Shown: one piece after another, positions 38,046-52,351 of the stretch
Position numbering within the stretch: the stretch's first letter is position 1
Layout: each line of letters opens with the position of its first letter
Origin: Hydractinia symbiolongicarpus
Lineage: Eukaryota; Cnidaria; Hydrozoa; Anthoathecata; Hydractiniidae
Assembly: GCF_029227915.1 (NCBI RefSeq)
Contig: NC_079877.1
Span: 7,008,001-7,072,000 of the forward strand
Reading direction: 5' to 3'
Length of the DNA: 64,000 bases
The notes under the pieces: generated by a model
The model's database searches: none
The model's input: only the letters and a program-made list of their open reading frames with translations
What the model was told of the DNA's origin: nothing
Program-made: the position numbers and the translations under genes

Positions 38046-39574
38046 TCACACATTCGTACCAACATGTATTTAGTGATATTTTTCCGATATTACTAAGTTG
38101 TATCGCTTTCAACAGTGAAACGATTGACTGTGGGACTTAGTTGAACTGATTTTGGACTTTGACCTTATAAATGTGATAAATGAGTCATTTTGACTACAAG
38201 AAATAACATTCTCCTTAATTTGACATGATTGCTGGAACTCAGCGATTACACTGGGCGCTGTGGTAGCGCTTTGTTTAAAAGTTAAGATAAATAAGTCATT
38301 TATTATTGTGTAAACATTCCTAGCCGTTATCGCGCGCTGAAGAAATAAAGACAGTTTCTAAAACTAAATTTCATTGATTTTCTAACGGTGTCAATCCGTT
38401 TGAGTTACAACGGTTGCGTCACATATTCGTACCAACATGTATTTAGTGATTTCCTTCCGATATTACTAAGTTGTATCGCTGTTAACAGTGAAACGATTGA
38501 CCGTGGGAATTAATTCAACTGATTCTGGACTGTGACCTTATAAATGTTATAAGTGAGACAATTGGACTCCAAGAAATAACATTCTTCTTAATTTGACATG
38601 ATTGCTGGAACTCAGCGATTACAGTGGGCGCTGTGGTAGCGCTTTATTTAAAAATTAAGATAAATAAGTCATTTTTTACTGTGGGACCAATCCTAGCCGT
38701 TAGTTCGCGCTGAAGAAAAAGAGACAGCTTCAAAAAGTACATTTCATTGACTTTCTAACAATGTCAATCCGTTTGAGTTACAACGGTTGGGTCACATATT
38801 CGTACCAACATGTATTTAGAAATATTTTTCGGATATTACTAGGTTGCATCGCTTCTAACAGTGAAACGATTGACTGTGGGACTTAATTGAACTAAATTTG
38901 GACTGTGACATCATAAGTGTGATAAATGAGACAATTGGACTCCAAGAAAGAACATTCTTCTTAATTTGACATGTTTGCCGGAACTCAGCAATTACACTGA
39001 ACACCCTGTGGTAGCGATTCATTTAAAAACTTAGATAAATAAATCATTTTTACTGTGGGAACAATCCTAGCCGTTAGCGCGCGCTGAAGATATAGAGACA
39101 GTTTCAAAAACTCCATTTCATTGATTTTCTAACGATGTCAATCCGCTTGAATTACAACGGTTGCGTCACACATTCGTACCAACATGTATTTAGTGATTTT
39201 TTTCCGATATTACTAAGTTGTATCGCTTTCAACAGTGAAACGATTGACTGTGGGACTTAATTGAACTGATTTTGGACTTTGACCTCATAATGTGATAAAT
39301 GAGTCACTTTGACTACAAGAAATGATATTCTTCTTAATTTGACATGATTGCTGGAACTCAGCGATTACACTGGGCGCTGTGGTAAGGCTTTATTTAAAAA
39401 TTAAGATAAATAAGTCATTTTTTACTGTGGGACCAATCCTAGCCGTTATCGCGCGCTGAAGAAATAGAGACAGTTTCTAAAACTAAATTTCATTGATTTT
39501 CTAACGGTGTCAATCCGTTTGAGTTACAACGGTTGCGTCACACATTCGTACCAACATGTATTTAGTGATTTTTT
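38046..39574. repeat. Monomers linking two duplicated blocks
   Basis: This stretch holds the rest of 37996 (ATTGTGTAAACATTCC), then 38369 (CGCTGTTAACAG), 38742 (GAACACCCTG), 39116 (CGCTTGAATTAC) and the head of 39488. The first three follow the order of 19731/20104-20849 in the 6-kb block with the TTAAAACGG unit missing: 37996 passes directly into 38369. I see nothing but satellite. Confidence 0.8.
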
Positions 39575-39798
39575 CCCGATATTACTAAGTTGTATCGCTT
39601 TCAACAGTGAAACGATTGACTGTGGGACTTAGTTGAACTGATTTTGGACTTTGACCTTATAAATGTGATAAATGAGTCATTTTGACTACAAGAAATGATA
39701 TTCTTCTTAATTTGACATGATTGCTGGAACTCAGCGATTACACTGGGCGCTAGCCGTTATCGCGCGCTGAAGAAATAAAGACAGTTTCTAAAACTAAA
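39488..39798. repeat. Truncated monomer (311 bp), backbone D1
   Basis: The unit is normal up to CACTGGGCGCT, then jumps to AGCCGTTATCG. Compared with the full neighbour 39116-39487, exactly 62 bp (equivalent to 39379-39440) are missing. The bases CT are present at both ends of the lost segment, so the joint shows 2-bp microhomology. The joint makes a GCTAGC palindrome at about 39749-39754. Backbone features are TTTTTCCCGATATT and CATTTTGACTACAAG. Confidence 0.92.
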
Positions 39799-41748
39799 TT
39801 TCATTGATTTTCTAACGGTGTCAATCCGTTTGAGTTACAACGGTTGCGTCACACATTCGTACCAACATGTATTTAGTGATTTCCTTCCGATATTACTAAG
39901 TTGTATCGCTGTTAACAGTGAAACGATTGACCGTGGGAATTAATTCAACTGATTCTGGACTGTGACCTTATAAATGTTATAAGTGAGACAATTGGACTCC
40001 AAGAAATAACATTCTTCTTAATTTGACATGATTGCTGGAACTCAGCGATTACACTGGGTGCTGTGGTAGCGCTTTATTTAAAAATTAAGATAAATAAGTC
40101 ATTTTTTACAGTGGGACCAATCCTAGCCGTTAGTTCGCGCTGAAGAAAAAGAGACAGCTTCAAAAAGTACATTTCATTGACTTTCTAACAATGTCAATCC
40201 GTTTGAGTTACAACGGTTGGGTCACATATTCGTACCAACATGTATTTAGTGATTTTTTTCCGATATTACTAAGTTGTATCGCTTTCAACAGTGAAACGAT
40301 TGACTGTGGGACTTAATTGACTTGATTTTGGACTTTGACCTTGTAAATGTGATACATGAGTCATTTTGACTACAAGAAATGATATTCTTCTTAATTTGAC
40401 ATGATTGCTGGAACTCAGCGATTACACTGGGCGCTGTGGTAAAGCTTTATTTAAAAATTAAGATAAATAAGTCACTTTTTACTGTGGGACCAATCATAGC
40501 CGTTATCGCGCGCTGAAGAAATAGAGACAGTTTCTAAAACTAAATTTCATTGATTTTCTAACGGTGTCAATCCGTTTGAGTTACAACGGTTGCGTCACAC
40601 ATTCGTACCAACATGTATTTAGTGATTTTTTTCCGACATTACTAAGTTGTATCGCTTTCAACAGTGAAACGATTGACTGTGGGACTTAATTGAACTGATT
40701 TTGGACTTTGACCTTATAAATGTGATAAATGAGTCATTTTGACTACAAGAAATGAAATTCTTTTTAATTTGACATGATTGCTGGAACTCAGCGATTACAC
40801 TGGGCGCTGTGGTAGCGCTTTGTTTAAAAGTTAAGATAAATAAGTCATTTATTACTGTGGAAACAATCCTAGCCGTTATCGCGCGCAGAAGAAGTAGAGA
40901 CAGTTTCAAAAACTACATTTCATTGACTTTCTAACGGTGTCAATCCGTTTGAGTTACAACGGTTGGGTCACATATTCGTACCAACATGTATTTAGTGATT
41001 TTCTTCCGATATTACTAAGTTGTATTGCTTTCAACAGCGAAACGATTGACTGTGGGACTTAATTGAACTGATTTTGGACTTTGACCTTATAAATGTAATA
41101 AATGAGCCATTTTGACTAAAAGAAATAACATTATTCCTAATTTGACATGATTACTGGAACTCAGCGATTACACTGGGCGCTGTGGTAGCACTTTGTATAA
41201 AAATTAAGATAAATAAGTCATTTTTTACTGTGGGACCAATCCTAGCCGTTAGTTCGCGCTAAAGAAAAAGAGACAGCTTCAAAAAGTACATTTCATTGAC
41301 TTTCTAACGGTCTCAATCCGTTTGAGTTACAACGGTTGGGTCACATATTCGTACCAACATGTATTTAGTGATTTTCTTCAGATATTACTAGGTTGCATCG
41401 CTTTTAACTGTGAAACGTTTGACCTTGCGACTTAATTGAACTGCTTTTGGACTTTGACCTTATATATTATATAAGTGAGACAATTGGACTCCAAGAAAGA
41501 ACATTCTTCTTAATTTGATATGAGTGTCGGAACTCCGCGATTACACTGGACCCTTTGGTTGCGATTCATTTAAAAATTTAAATAAATAAGTCATTTTTAC
41601 TGTGGGACCAATCCTAGCCGTTAGCGCGCGGAAGATATAGAGACAGTTTCAAAAACTCCATTTCATTGACTTTCTAACGGTGTCAATCCGTTTGAGTTAC
41701 AACCGTTGCGTCACACATTCGTACCAACATGTATTTAGTGATATTTTT
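39575..41748. repeat. 2,174-bp unit with a truncated monomer, copy 1
   Basis: The unit runs from TTTTTCCCGATATT in monomer 39488 to the same motif in 41661. It includes the truncated end of 39488, then 39799, 40172, 40545, 40918, 41291 and the head of 41661. The length is five full monomers plus one of 311 bp, which explains why the period is not a multiple of 373. Copy 1 has lost CT from the CGCGCTGAAG motif near 41629, a difference from copy 2. Confidence 0.88.
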
Positions 41749-41972
41749 CCCGATATTACTAAGTTGTATCGCTTTCAACAGTGAAACGATTGACTGTGGG
41801 ACTTAGTTGAACTGATTTTGGACTTTGACCTTATAAATGTGATAAATGAGTCATTTTGACTACAAGAAATGATATTCTTCTTAATTTGACATGATTGCTG
41901 GAACTCAGCGATTACACTGGGCGCTAGCCGTTATCGCGCGCTGAAGAAATAAAGACAGTTTCTAAAACTAAA
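41661..41972. repeat. Truncated monomer (312 bp), backbone D1
   Basis: It has the same 62-bp deletion and GCTAGC joint (about 41923-41928) as 39488-39798 and lies in the second copy of the 2,174-bp unit. It has one extra base in the ATATTTTTCCCGAT run because its head comes from another subtype (ACAACCGTTG). Confidence 0.92.
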
Positions 41973-43922
41973 TTTCATTGATTTTCTAACGGTGTCAATC
42001 CGTTTGAGTTACAACGGTTGCGTCACACATTCGTACCAACATGTTTTTAGTGATTTCCTTCCGATATTACTAAGTTGTATCGCTGTTAACAGTGAAACGA
42101 TTGACCGTGGGAATTAATTCAACTGATTCTGGACTGTGACCTTATAAATGTTATAAGTGAGACAATTGGACTCCAAGAAATAACATTCTTCTTAATTTGA
42201 CATGATTGCTGGAACTCAGCGATTACACTGGGCGCTGTGGTAGCGATTTATTTAAAAATTAAGATAAATAAGTCATTTTTTACAGTGGGACCAATCCTAG
42301 CCGTTAGTTCGCGCTGAAGAAAAAGAGACAGCTTCAAAAAGTACATTTCATTGACTTTCTAACAATGTCAATCCGTTTGAGTTACAACGGTTGGGTCACA
42401 TATTCGTACCAACATGTATTTAGTGATTTTTTTCCGATATTACTAAGTTGTATCGCTTTCAACAGTGAAACGATTGACTGTGGGACTTAATTGACTTGAT
42501 TTTGGACTTTGACCTTGTAAATGTGATACATGAGTCATTTTGACTACAAGAAATGATATTCTTCTTAATTTGACATGATTGCTGGAACTCAGCGATTACA
42601 CTGGGCGCTGTGGTAAAGCTTTATTTAAAAATTAAGATAAATAAGTCACTTTTTACTGTGGGACCAATCATAGCCGTTATCGCGCGCTGAAGAAATAGAG
42701 ACAGTTTCTAAAACTAAATTTCATTGATTTTCTAACGGTGTCAATCCGTTTGAGTTACAACGGTTGCGTCACACATTCGTACCAACATGTATTTAGTGAT
42801 TTTTTTCCGACATTACTAAGTTGTATCGCTTTCAACAGTGAAACGATTGACTGTGGGACTTAATTGAACTGATTTTGGACTTTGACCTTATAAATGTGAT
42901 AAATGAGTCATTTTGACTACAAGAAATGAAATTCTTTTTAATTTGACATGATTGCTGGAACTCAGCGATTACACTGGGCGCTGTGGTACCGCTTTGTTTA
43001 AAAGTTAAGATAAATAAGTCATTTATTACTGTGGAAACAATCCTAGCCGTTATCGCGCGCAGAAGAAGTAGAGACAGTTTCAAAAACTACATTTCATTGA
43101 CTTTCTAACGGTGTCAATCCGTTTGAGTTACAACGGTTGGGTCACATATTCGTACCAACATGTATTTAGTGATTTTCTTCCGATATTACTAAGTTGTATT
43201 GCTTTCAACAGCGAAACGATTGACTGTGGGACTTAATTGAACTGATTTTGGACTTTGACCTTATAAATGTAATAAATGAGCCATTTTGACTAAAAGAAAT
43301 AACATTATTCCTAATTTGACATGATTACTGGAACTCAGCGATTACACTGGGCGCTGTGGTAGCACTTTTTATAAAAATTAAGATAAATAAGTCATTTTTT
43401 ACTGTGGGACCAATCCTATCCGTTAGTTCGCGCTAAAGAAAAAGAGACAGCTTCAAAAAGTACATTTCATTGACTTTCTAACGGTCTCAATCCGTTTGAG
43501 TTACAACGGTTGGGTCACATATTCGTACCAACATGTATTTAGTGATTTTCTTCAGATATTACTAGGTTGCATCGCTTTTAACTGTGAAACGTTTGACCTT
43601 GCGACTTAATTGAACTGCTTTTGGACTTTGACCTTATATATTATATAAGTGAGACAATTGGACTCCAAGAAAGAACATTCTTCTTAATTTGATATGAGTG
43701 TCGGAACTCCGCGATTACACTGGACCCTTTGGTTGCGATTCATTTAAAAATTTAAATAAATAAGTCATTTTTACTGTGGGACCAATCCTAGCCGTTAGCG
43801 CGCGCTGAAGATATAGAGACAGTTTCAAAAACTCCATTTCATTGACTTTCTAACGGTGTCAATCCGTTTGAGTTACAACCGTTGCGTCACACATTCGTAC
43901 CAACATGTATTTAGTGATATTT
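41749..43922. repeat. 2,174-bp unit with a truncated monomer, copy 2
   Basis: This repeats 39575-41748 at a constant offset of 2,174 bp, including the truncation joint, the TTTCATAAAAG-free W-like unit at 43092 and the TTGACCTTGCG variant (near 41418 and 43592). It ends in monomer 43837, whose later part (TTTCAGCAGTG) belongs to the next block. Confidence 0.87.
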
Positions 43923-46900
43923 TTCCGATATTACTAAGTTGTATCGCTTTCAGCAGTGAAACGATTGACTGTGGGACTTAGTTGAACTGATTTTGGACTT
44001 TGACCTTATAAATGTGATAAATGAGTTATTTTGACTACAAGAAATGACATTCTTCTTAGTTTGACATGATTGCTGGAACTCAGCGATTACACTGGGCGCT
44101 GTGGTTGCGCTTTATTTAAAGATTAAGATGAATAAGTCATTTTTTACTGTGGGACCAATCCTAGCCGTTAGTTTGCGCTGAAGAAATTGAGACAGCTTCA
44201 AAAAGTACATTTCATTGACTTTCTAACGGTGTCAATCCGTTTGAGTTGCAACGGTTGGGTCACATATTCGTACCAACATGTATTTAGCGAAAATTTTCGG
44301 ATATTACTAGGTTGCATCGTTCTAACAGTGAAACGATTGACTGTGGGACTTAATTGAACTAACTTTGGACTTTGACCTCATAAGTGTGATAAATGAGACA
44401 ATTGGACTCCAAGAAAGAACATTCTTCTTAATTTGATATGAGTGCCGGAACTCCGCGATTACACTGGACCCTGTGGTAGCGATTCATTTAAAAATTTAAA
44501 TAAGTAAGTCATTTTTACTGTGGGACCAATCCTAGCCGTTATCGCGCGCTGAAGAAATAGAGAGAGTTTCAAAAACCACATTTCATTGACTTTCCAACGG
44601 TGTCACTCCGTTTGAGTTACAACGGTTGCATCACACATTCGTACCAACATGTATTTAGTGATATTTTTCCGATATTACTAAGTTGTATCGCTTTCAACAG
44701 TGAAACGATTGACTGTGGGACTTAGTTGAACTGATTTTGGACTTTGACCTTATAAATGTGATAAATGAGTCATTTTGACTACAAGAAATAACATTCTCCT
44801 TAATTTGACATGATTGCTGGAACTCAGCGATTACACTGGGCGCTGTGGTAGCGCTTTGTTTAAAAGTTAAGATAAATAAGTCATTTATTATTGTGTAAAC
44901 ATTCCTAGCCGTTATCGCGGGCTGAAGAAATAGAGACAGTTACAAAAACTACATTTCATTGACTTTCTAACGGTGTCAATCCGTTTGAGTTAAAACGGTT
45001 GCGTCACATATTCGTACCAACATGTATTTAGTGATTTCCTTCCGATATTACTAAGTTGTATCGCTTTCAACAGTGAAACAATTGACTGTGGGACTTAGTT
45101 GAACTGATTTTGGACTTTGACCTTATAAATGTGATAAATGAGTCATTTTGACTACAAGAAATGACATTCTTCTTAGCTTGACATGATTGATGGAACTCAC
45201 CCATTACACTGGCGCTGTGGTAACGCTTTATTTAAAAATTAGGATAAATAAGTCACTTTGTACTGTGGGACCAATCCTAGCCGTTATCGCGCGCTGAAGA
45301 AATAGAGACAGTTTCTAAAACTAAATTTCATTGATTTTCTAACGGTGTCAATCCGTTTGAGTTACAACGGTTGTGTCACATATTCGTACCAACATGTATT
45401 TAGTGATTTCCTTCCGATATTACTAAGTTGTATCGCTGTTAACAGTGAAACGATTGACCGTGGGAATTAATTCAACTTATTCTGGACTGTGACCTTATAA
45501 ATGTTATAAGTGAGACAATTGGACTCCAAGAAATAACATTCTTCTTAATTTGACATGATTGCTGGAACTCAGCGATTACACTGGGCGCTGTGGTAGCGCT
45601 TTATTTAAAAAATAAGATAAATAAGTCATTTTTTACTGTGGGACCAATCCTAGCCGTTAGTTCGCGCTGAAGAAAAAGAGACAGCTTCAAAAAGTGCATT
45701 TCATTGACTTTCTAACAATGTCAATCCGTTTGAGTTACAACGGTTGGGTCACATATTCGTACCAACATGTATTTAGCAATATTTTTCGGATATTACTAGG
45801 TTGCATCGCTTCTAACAGTGAAACGATTGACTGTGGGACTTAATTGAACTAAATTTGGACTGTGACATCATAAGTGTGATAAATGAGACAATTGGACTCC
45901 AAGAAAGAACATTCTTCTTAATTTGACATGATTGCCGGAACTCAGCAATTACACTGAACACCCTGTGGTAGCGATTCATTTAAAAATTTAGATAAATAAA
46001 TCATTTTTACTGTGGGAACAATCCTAGCCGTTAGCGCGCGCTGAAGATATAGAGACAGTTTCAAAAACTCCATTTCATTGATTTTCTAACGATGTCAATC
46101 CGCTTGAATTACAACGGTTGCGTCACACATTCGTACCAACATGTATTTAGTGATTTTCTTCCGATATTACTAAGTTGTACCGCTTTCAACAGTGAAACGA
46201 TTGACTGTGGGACTTAATTGAACTGATTTTGGACTTTGACCTCATAAATGTGATAAATGAGTCACTTTGACTACAAGAAATGATATTCTTCTTAATTTGA
46301 CATGATTGCTGGAACTCAGCGATTACACTGGGCGCTAGCCGTTATCGCGCGCTGAAGAAATAGAGACAGTTTCTAAAACTAAATTTCATTGATTTTCTAA
46401 CGGTGTCAATCCGTTTGAGTTACAACGGTTGCGTCACATATTCGTACCAACATGTATTTAGTGATTTCCTTCCGATATTACTAAGTTGTATCGCTGTTAA
46501 CAGTGAAACGATTGACCGTGGGAATTAATTCAACTGATTCTGGACTGTGACCTTATAAATGATATAAGTGAGACAATTGGACTCCAAGAAATAACATTCT
46601 TCTTAATTTGACATGATTGCTGGAACTCAGCGATTACACTGGGCGCTGTGGTAGCGCTTTATTTAAAAATTAAGATAAATAAGTCATTTTTTACTGTGGG
46701 ACCAATCCTAGCCGTTAGTTCGCGCTGAAGAAAAAGAGACAGCTTCAAAAAGTACATTTCATTGACTTTCTAACAATGTCAATCCGTTTGAGTTACAACG
46801 GTTGGGTCACATATTCGTACCAACATGTATTTAGCGATATTTTTCGGATATTACTATGTTGCATCGCTTCTAACAGTGAAACGATTGACTGTGGGACTTA

Positions 46901-48994
46901 ATTGAACTAACTTTGGACTGTGACATCATAAGTGTGATAAATGAGACAATTGGACTCCAAAAAAGAACATTATTCTTAATTTGACATGATTGCCGGAACT
47001 CAGCAATTACACTGAACACCCTGTGGTAGCGATTCATTTAAAAATTTAGATAAATAAGATTTTCCTACTGTGGGACCAATCCTGGCCGATAACACGCGCT
47101 GAAGAAATAAAGACATTCTCAAAAACTACATTTCATTGACTTTCTAACGGTGTCAATCCGTTTGAGTTACAACGGTTGGGTCACATATTCGTACCAACAT
47201 GTATTTAGTGATTTTTTTCCGATATTACTAAGTTGTATCGCTTTCAACAGTGAAACGATTGACTGTGGGACTTAATTGACTTGATTTTGGACTTTGACAT
47301 TGTAAATGTGATACATGAGTCATTTTGACTACAAGAAATGATATTCTTCTTAATTTGACATGATTGCTGGAACTCAGCGATTACACTGGGCGCTGTGGTA
47401 AGGCTTTATTTAAAAATTAAGATAAATAAGTCACTTTTTACTGTGGGACCAATCATAGCCGTTATCGCGCGCTGAAGAAATAGAGACAGTTTCTAAAACT
47501 AAATTTCATTGATTTTCTAACGGTGTCAATCCGTTTGAGTTACAACGGTTGCGTCACACATTCGTACCAACATGTATTTAGTGATTTTTTTCCGATATTA
47601 CTAAGTTGTATCGCTTTCAACAGTGAAACGATTGACTGTGGGACTTAATTGAACTGATTTTGGACTTTGACCTTATAAATGAGATAAATGAGTCATTTTG
47701 ACTACAAGAAATGATATTCTTCTTAATTTGACATGATTGCTGGCACTCAGCGATTAAACTGGGCGCTGTGGTAGCGCTTTGTTTAAAAGTTAAGATAAAT
47801 AAGTCATTTATTACTGTGGAAACAATCCTAGCCGTTATCGCGCGCAGAAGAAGTAGAGACAGTTTCAAAAACTACATTTCATTGACTTTCTAACGGTGTC
47901 AATCCGTTTGAGTTACAACGGTTGCGTCACATATTCGTACCAACATGTATTTAGCGAAAGTATTCGGATATTACTAGGTTGCATCGCTTTTAACTGTGAA
48001 ACGTTTGACTGTGCGACTTAATTGAACTGATTTTTAACTTTCACCTTATAAATGTTATAAGTGAGACAATTGGACTCCAAGAAATAACATTCTTCTTAAT
48101 TTGACATGATTGCTGGAACTCAGCAATTACACTGGGCGCTGTGGTAGCGCTTTATTTAAAAATTAAGATAAATAAGTCATTTTTTACTGTGGGACCAATC
48201 CTAGCCGTTAGTTCGCGCTGAAGAAAAAGAGACAGCTTCAAAAAGTACATTTCATTGACTTTCTAACCGTGTCAATCCGTTTGAGTTACAACGGTTGCGT
48301 CACGTATTCGTACCAACATGTATTTAACGAAAGTATTCGGATATTACTAGGTTGCATCGCTTTTAACTGTGAAACGTTTGACTGTGCGACTTAATTGAAC
48401 TGATTTTTGACTTTCACCTTATAAATGTTATTAATGAGACAATTGGACTCCAAGAAATAACATTCTTCTTAATTTGACATGATTGCTGGAACTCAGCAAT
48501 TACACTGGGCGCTGTGGTAGCGCTTTATTTAAAAATTAAGATAAATAAGTCATTTTTTACTGTGGGACCAATCCTAGCCGTTAGTTCGCGCTGAAGAAAA
48601 AGAGACAGCTTCAAAAAGTACATTTCATTGACTTTCTAACGGTGTCAATCCGTTTGAGTTACAACGGTTGGGTCACATATTCGTACCAACATGTATTTAG
48701 TCATTTTCTTCAGATATTACTAGGTTGCATCGCTTTTAACTGTGAAACGTTTGACTGTGCGACTTAATTGAACTGCTTTTGGACTTTGACCTTATATATT
48801 TTATAAGTGAGACAATTGGACTCCAAGAAAGAACATTCTTCTTAATTTGATATGAGTGTCGGAACTCCGCGATTACACTGGACCCTTTGGTTGCGATTCA
48901 TTTAAAAATTTAAATAAATAAGTCATTTTTACTGTGGGACCAACCCTAGCCGTTAGCGCGCGCTGAAGATATAGAGACAGTTTTAAAAACTCCA
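43837..48994. repeat. Block Q, copy 1 (14 monomers, one truncated)
   Basis: Monomer starts are 43837, 44210, 44581, 44954, 45326, 45699, 46073 (truncated), 46384, 46757, 47131, 47504, 47877, 48250 and 48623. The order of subtypes from 44581 onwards resembles the 6-kb block at 19731-22713 (S2, TTAAAACGG, CGCTGTTAACAG, GAACACCCTG, CTTGATTTTGG and so on), so the two blocks are related. It lacks a W monomer that copy 2 has between 59751 and 60497. No gene is visible. Confidence 0.9.
46073..46383. repeat. Truncated monomer (311 bp), backbone D2
   Basis: The joint GGGCGCTAGCCG is identical, but the unit before it is another subtype: GATGTCAATCCGCTTG, TTGTACCGC, ACCTCATAAATG, GAGTCACTTTGAC. The following monomer (46384, CGCTGTTAACAG) is the same kind that follows D1. 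A single deletion later moved onto a new 5' part by recombination is the simplest reading. Confidence 0.92.
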
Positions 48995-49367
48995 TTTCAT
49001 TGACTTTCTAACGGTGTCAATCCGTTTGAGTTACAACGGTTGCGTCACATATTCGTACCAACATGTATTTAGTGATTTCCTTCCGATATTACTAAGTTGT
49101 ATCGCTTTTAACTGTGAAACGTTTGACTGTGCGACTTAATTGAACTGATTTTGGACTTTCACCTTATAAATGTTATAAGTGAGACAATTGAACTCCAAGA
49201 AATAACATTCTTCTTAATTTGACATGATTGCTGGAACTCAGCGATTACACTGGGCGCTGTGGTAGCGCTTTATTTAAAAATTAAGATAAATAAGTCACTT
49301 TTTACTGTGGGACCAATCCTAGCCGTTAGTTTGCGCTTAAGAAAAAGAGACAGCTTCAAAAAGTACA
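48995..49367. repeat. Linking monomer between block Q and block R
   Basis: A full-length unit with an A/T1-like head (TGATTTCCTTCCG) and a U2-like middle (GTGAAACGTTTGACTGTGCG, TTTCACC). It is a mosaic that joins the two higher-order families. Confidence 0.7.
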
Positions 49368-52351
49368 TTTCATTGACTTTTTAACGGTGTCAATCCGTTT
49401 GGGTTACAACGGTTGGGTCACATATTCGTACCAACATGTATTTAGCGATATTTTTCTGATATTACTAGGTTGCATCGCTTTTAACAGTGAAACGATTGAC
49501 TGTGGGACTTAATTGAACTAACTTTGGACTGTGACCTCATAAGTGTGATAAATGAGACAATTGGACTCCAAGAAAGAACATTCTTCTTAATTTGAAATGA
49601 TTGCCGGACTTCAGCAAATACACTGAACACCCTGTGGTAGCGATTCATTTAAAAATTTAGATAAATAAGTCATTTTTACTGTGGGAACAATCCTAGCCGT
49701 TAGCGCGCGCTGAAGATATAGAGACAGTTTCAAAAACTCCATTTCATTGATTTTCTAACGGTGTCAATCCGCTTGACTTACAACGGTTGCGTCACACATT
49801 CGTACCAACATGTATTTAGTGATTTTATCCCGATTTTACTAAGTTGTATCGCTTTCAACAGTGAAACGATTGACTGTGGGACTTAATTGAACTGATTTTG
49901 GACTTTGACCTTATAAATGTGATAAATGAGTCATTTTGACTACAAGAAATGTTATTCTTCTTAATTTGACATGATTGCTAGAACTCAGCGGTTACACTGG
50001 GCGCTGTGGTAAGGCTTTATATAAAAATTAAGATAAATAAATCATTTTTTACTGTGGGACCAATCCTAGCCGTTATCGCGCGCTGAAGAAATAGAGACAG
50101 TTTCTAAAACTAAATTTCATTGATTTTCTAACGGTGTCAATCCGTTTGAGTTACAACGGTTGCGTCACACATTCGTACTAACATGTATTTAGTGATTTTT
50201 TTCCGATATTACTAAGTTGTATCGCTTTCAACAATGAAACGATTGACTGTGGGACTTAATTGAACTGATTGTGGACTTTGACCTTATAAATGAGATAAAT
50301 GAGTCATTTTGACTACAAGAAATGATATTCTCCTTCATTTGACATGATTGCTGGAACTCAGCGATTACACTGGGCGCTGTGGTAGCGCTTTGTTTAAAAG
50401 TTAAGATAAATAAGTCATTTATTACTGTGGAAACAATCCTAGCCGTTATCGCGCGCTGAAGAAGTAGAGACAGTTTCTAAAACTAAATTTCATTGATTTT
50501 CTAACGGTGTCAATCCGTTTGGGTTACAACGGTTGCGTCACACATTCGTACTAACATGTATTTAGTGATTTTTTTCTGATATTACTAAGTTGTATCGCTT
50601 TCAACAATAAAACGATTGACTGTGGGACTTAATTGAACTGATTGTGGACTTTGACCTTATAAATGAGATAAATGAGTCATTTTGACTACAAGAAATGATA
50701 TTCTCCTTAATTTGACATGATTGCTGGAACTCAGCGATTACACTGGGCGCTGTGGTAGCGCTTTGTTTAAAATTTAAGATAAATAAGTCATTTATTACTG
50801 TGGAAACAATCCTAGCCGTTATCGCGCGCTGAAGAAGTAGAGACAGTTTCTAAAACTAAATTTCATTGATTTTCTAACGGTGTCAATCCGTTTGAGTTAC
50901 AACGGTTGCGTCACACATTCGTACTAACATGTATTTAGTGATTTTTTTCCGATATTACTATGTTGTATCGCTTTCAACAATGAAACGATTGACTGTGGGA
51001 CTTAATTGAACTGATTTTGGACTTTGACCTTATAAATGAGATAAATGAGTCATTTTGACTACAAGAAATGATATTCTCCTTAATTTGACATGATTGCTGG
51101 AACTCAGTGATTACACTGGGCGCTGTGGTAGCGCTTTGTTTAAAAGTTAAGATAAATAAGTCATTTATTACTGTGGAAACAATCCTAGCCGTTATCGCGC
51201 GCTGAAGAAGTAGAGACAGTTTTAAAAACTACATTTCATTGACTTTCTAACGGCATCAATCCGTTTGAGTTACAACGGTTGCGTCACATATTCGTACCAA
51301 CATGTATTTAGTGATTTCCTTCCGATATTAATAAGTTGTATCGCTTTTAACAGTGAAACGATTGACCGTGGGAATTAATTCAACTGATTCTGGACTGTGA
51401 CCTTATAAATTTGATTAATGCGCCAATTGGTCTCCAAGGAATAACGTTCCTCTTAATTTGATATGATTGCTGGAATTTAGCGGTTACATTAGGCTCTGCG
51501 GTAGCGCTTTATTTAAAAATTTAGATAAATAAGTCATTTTTTACTGTGGGACCAATCCTAGCCGTTAGCACGCGCTGATGAAATAAAGACATTCTCAAAA
51601 ACTACATTTCATTGATTTCTTGGCGGTATAATTCCGTTTGAGTTACAACGGTTGCGTCACATATTCGTACCAACATGTATTTAGCAAAAGTTTTCGGATA
51701 TTACTAGGTTGCATCGCTTTTAACTGTGAAACGTTTGACTGTGCGACTTAATTGAACTGATTTTGGACTTTGACCTTATAAATGTTATAAGTGAGACAAT
51801 TGGACTCCAAGAAATAACATTCTTCTTAATTTGACATGATTGCTGGAACTCAGCGGTTACACTGGGCGCTGTGGTAAGGCTTTATTTAAAAATTAAGATA
51901 AATAAGTCATTTTTTACTGTGGGACCAATCCTAGCCGTTATCGCGCGCTGAAGAAATAGAGACAATTTCTAAAACTAAATTTCACTGATTTTCTAACGGT
52001 GTCAATCCGTTTGAGTTACAACGGTTGCGTCACACATTCGTACCAACATGTATTTAGTGATTTTTTCCGATATTACTAAGTTGTATCGCTTTCAACAGTA
52101 AAACGATTGACTGTGGGACTTAATTAAACTGATTTTGGACTTTGACCTTATAAATGAGATAAATGAGTCATTTTGACTACAAGAAATGATATTCTTCTTA
52201 ATTTGACATGATTGCTGGGACTCAACGGTTACACTGGGCGCTGTGGTAGCGCTTTGTTTAAAAGTTAAGATAAATAAGTCATTTATTACTGTGGAAACAA
52301 TCATAGCCGTTATCGCGCCCTGAAGAAGTAGAGACAGTTTCAAAAACTACA
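49368..52351. repeat. Block R, copy 1 (8 monomers, one subtype triplicated)
   Basis: Starts are 49368 (GGACTTCAGC, GAACACCCTG), 49742 (CGCTTGACTTAC), then three units with CGTACTAACATG (50115, 50488, 50861), 51234 (GGCATCAATCC), 51607 (TGGCGGTATAATTCC) and 51980 (CAGTAAAACG). Copies 2 and 3 carry the CGTACTAACATG unit once, so this copy has gained two monomers. 51234 and 51607 are relatives of U1 and U2 of region III. No gene is visible. Confidence 0.9.
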
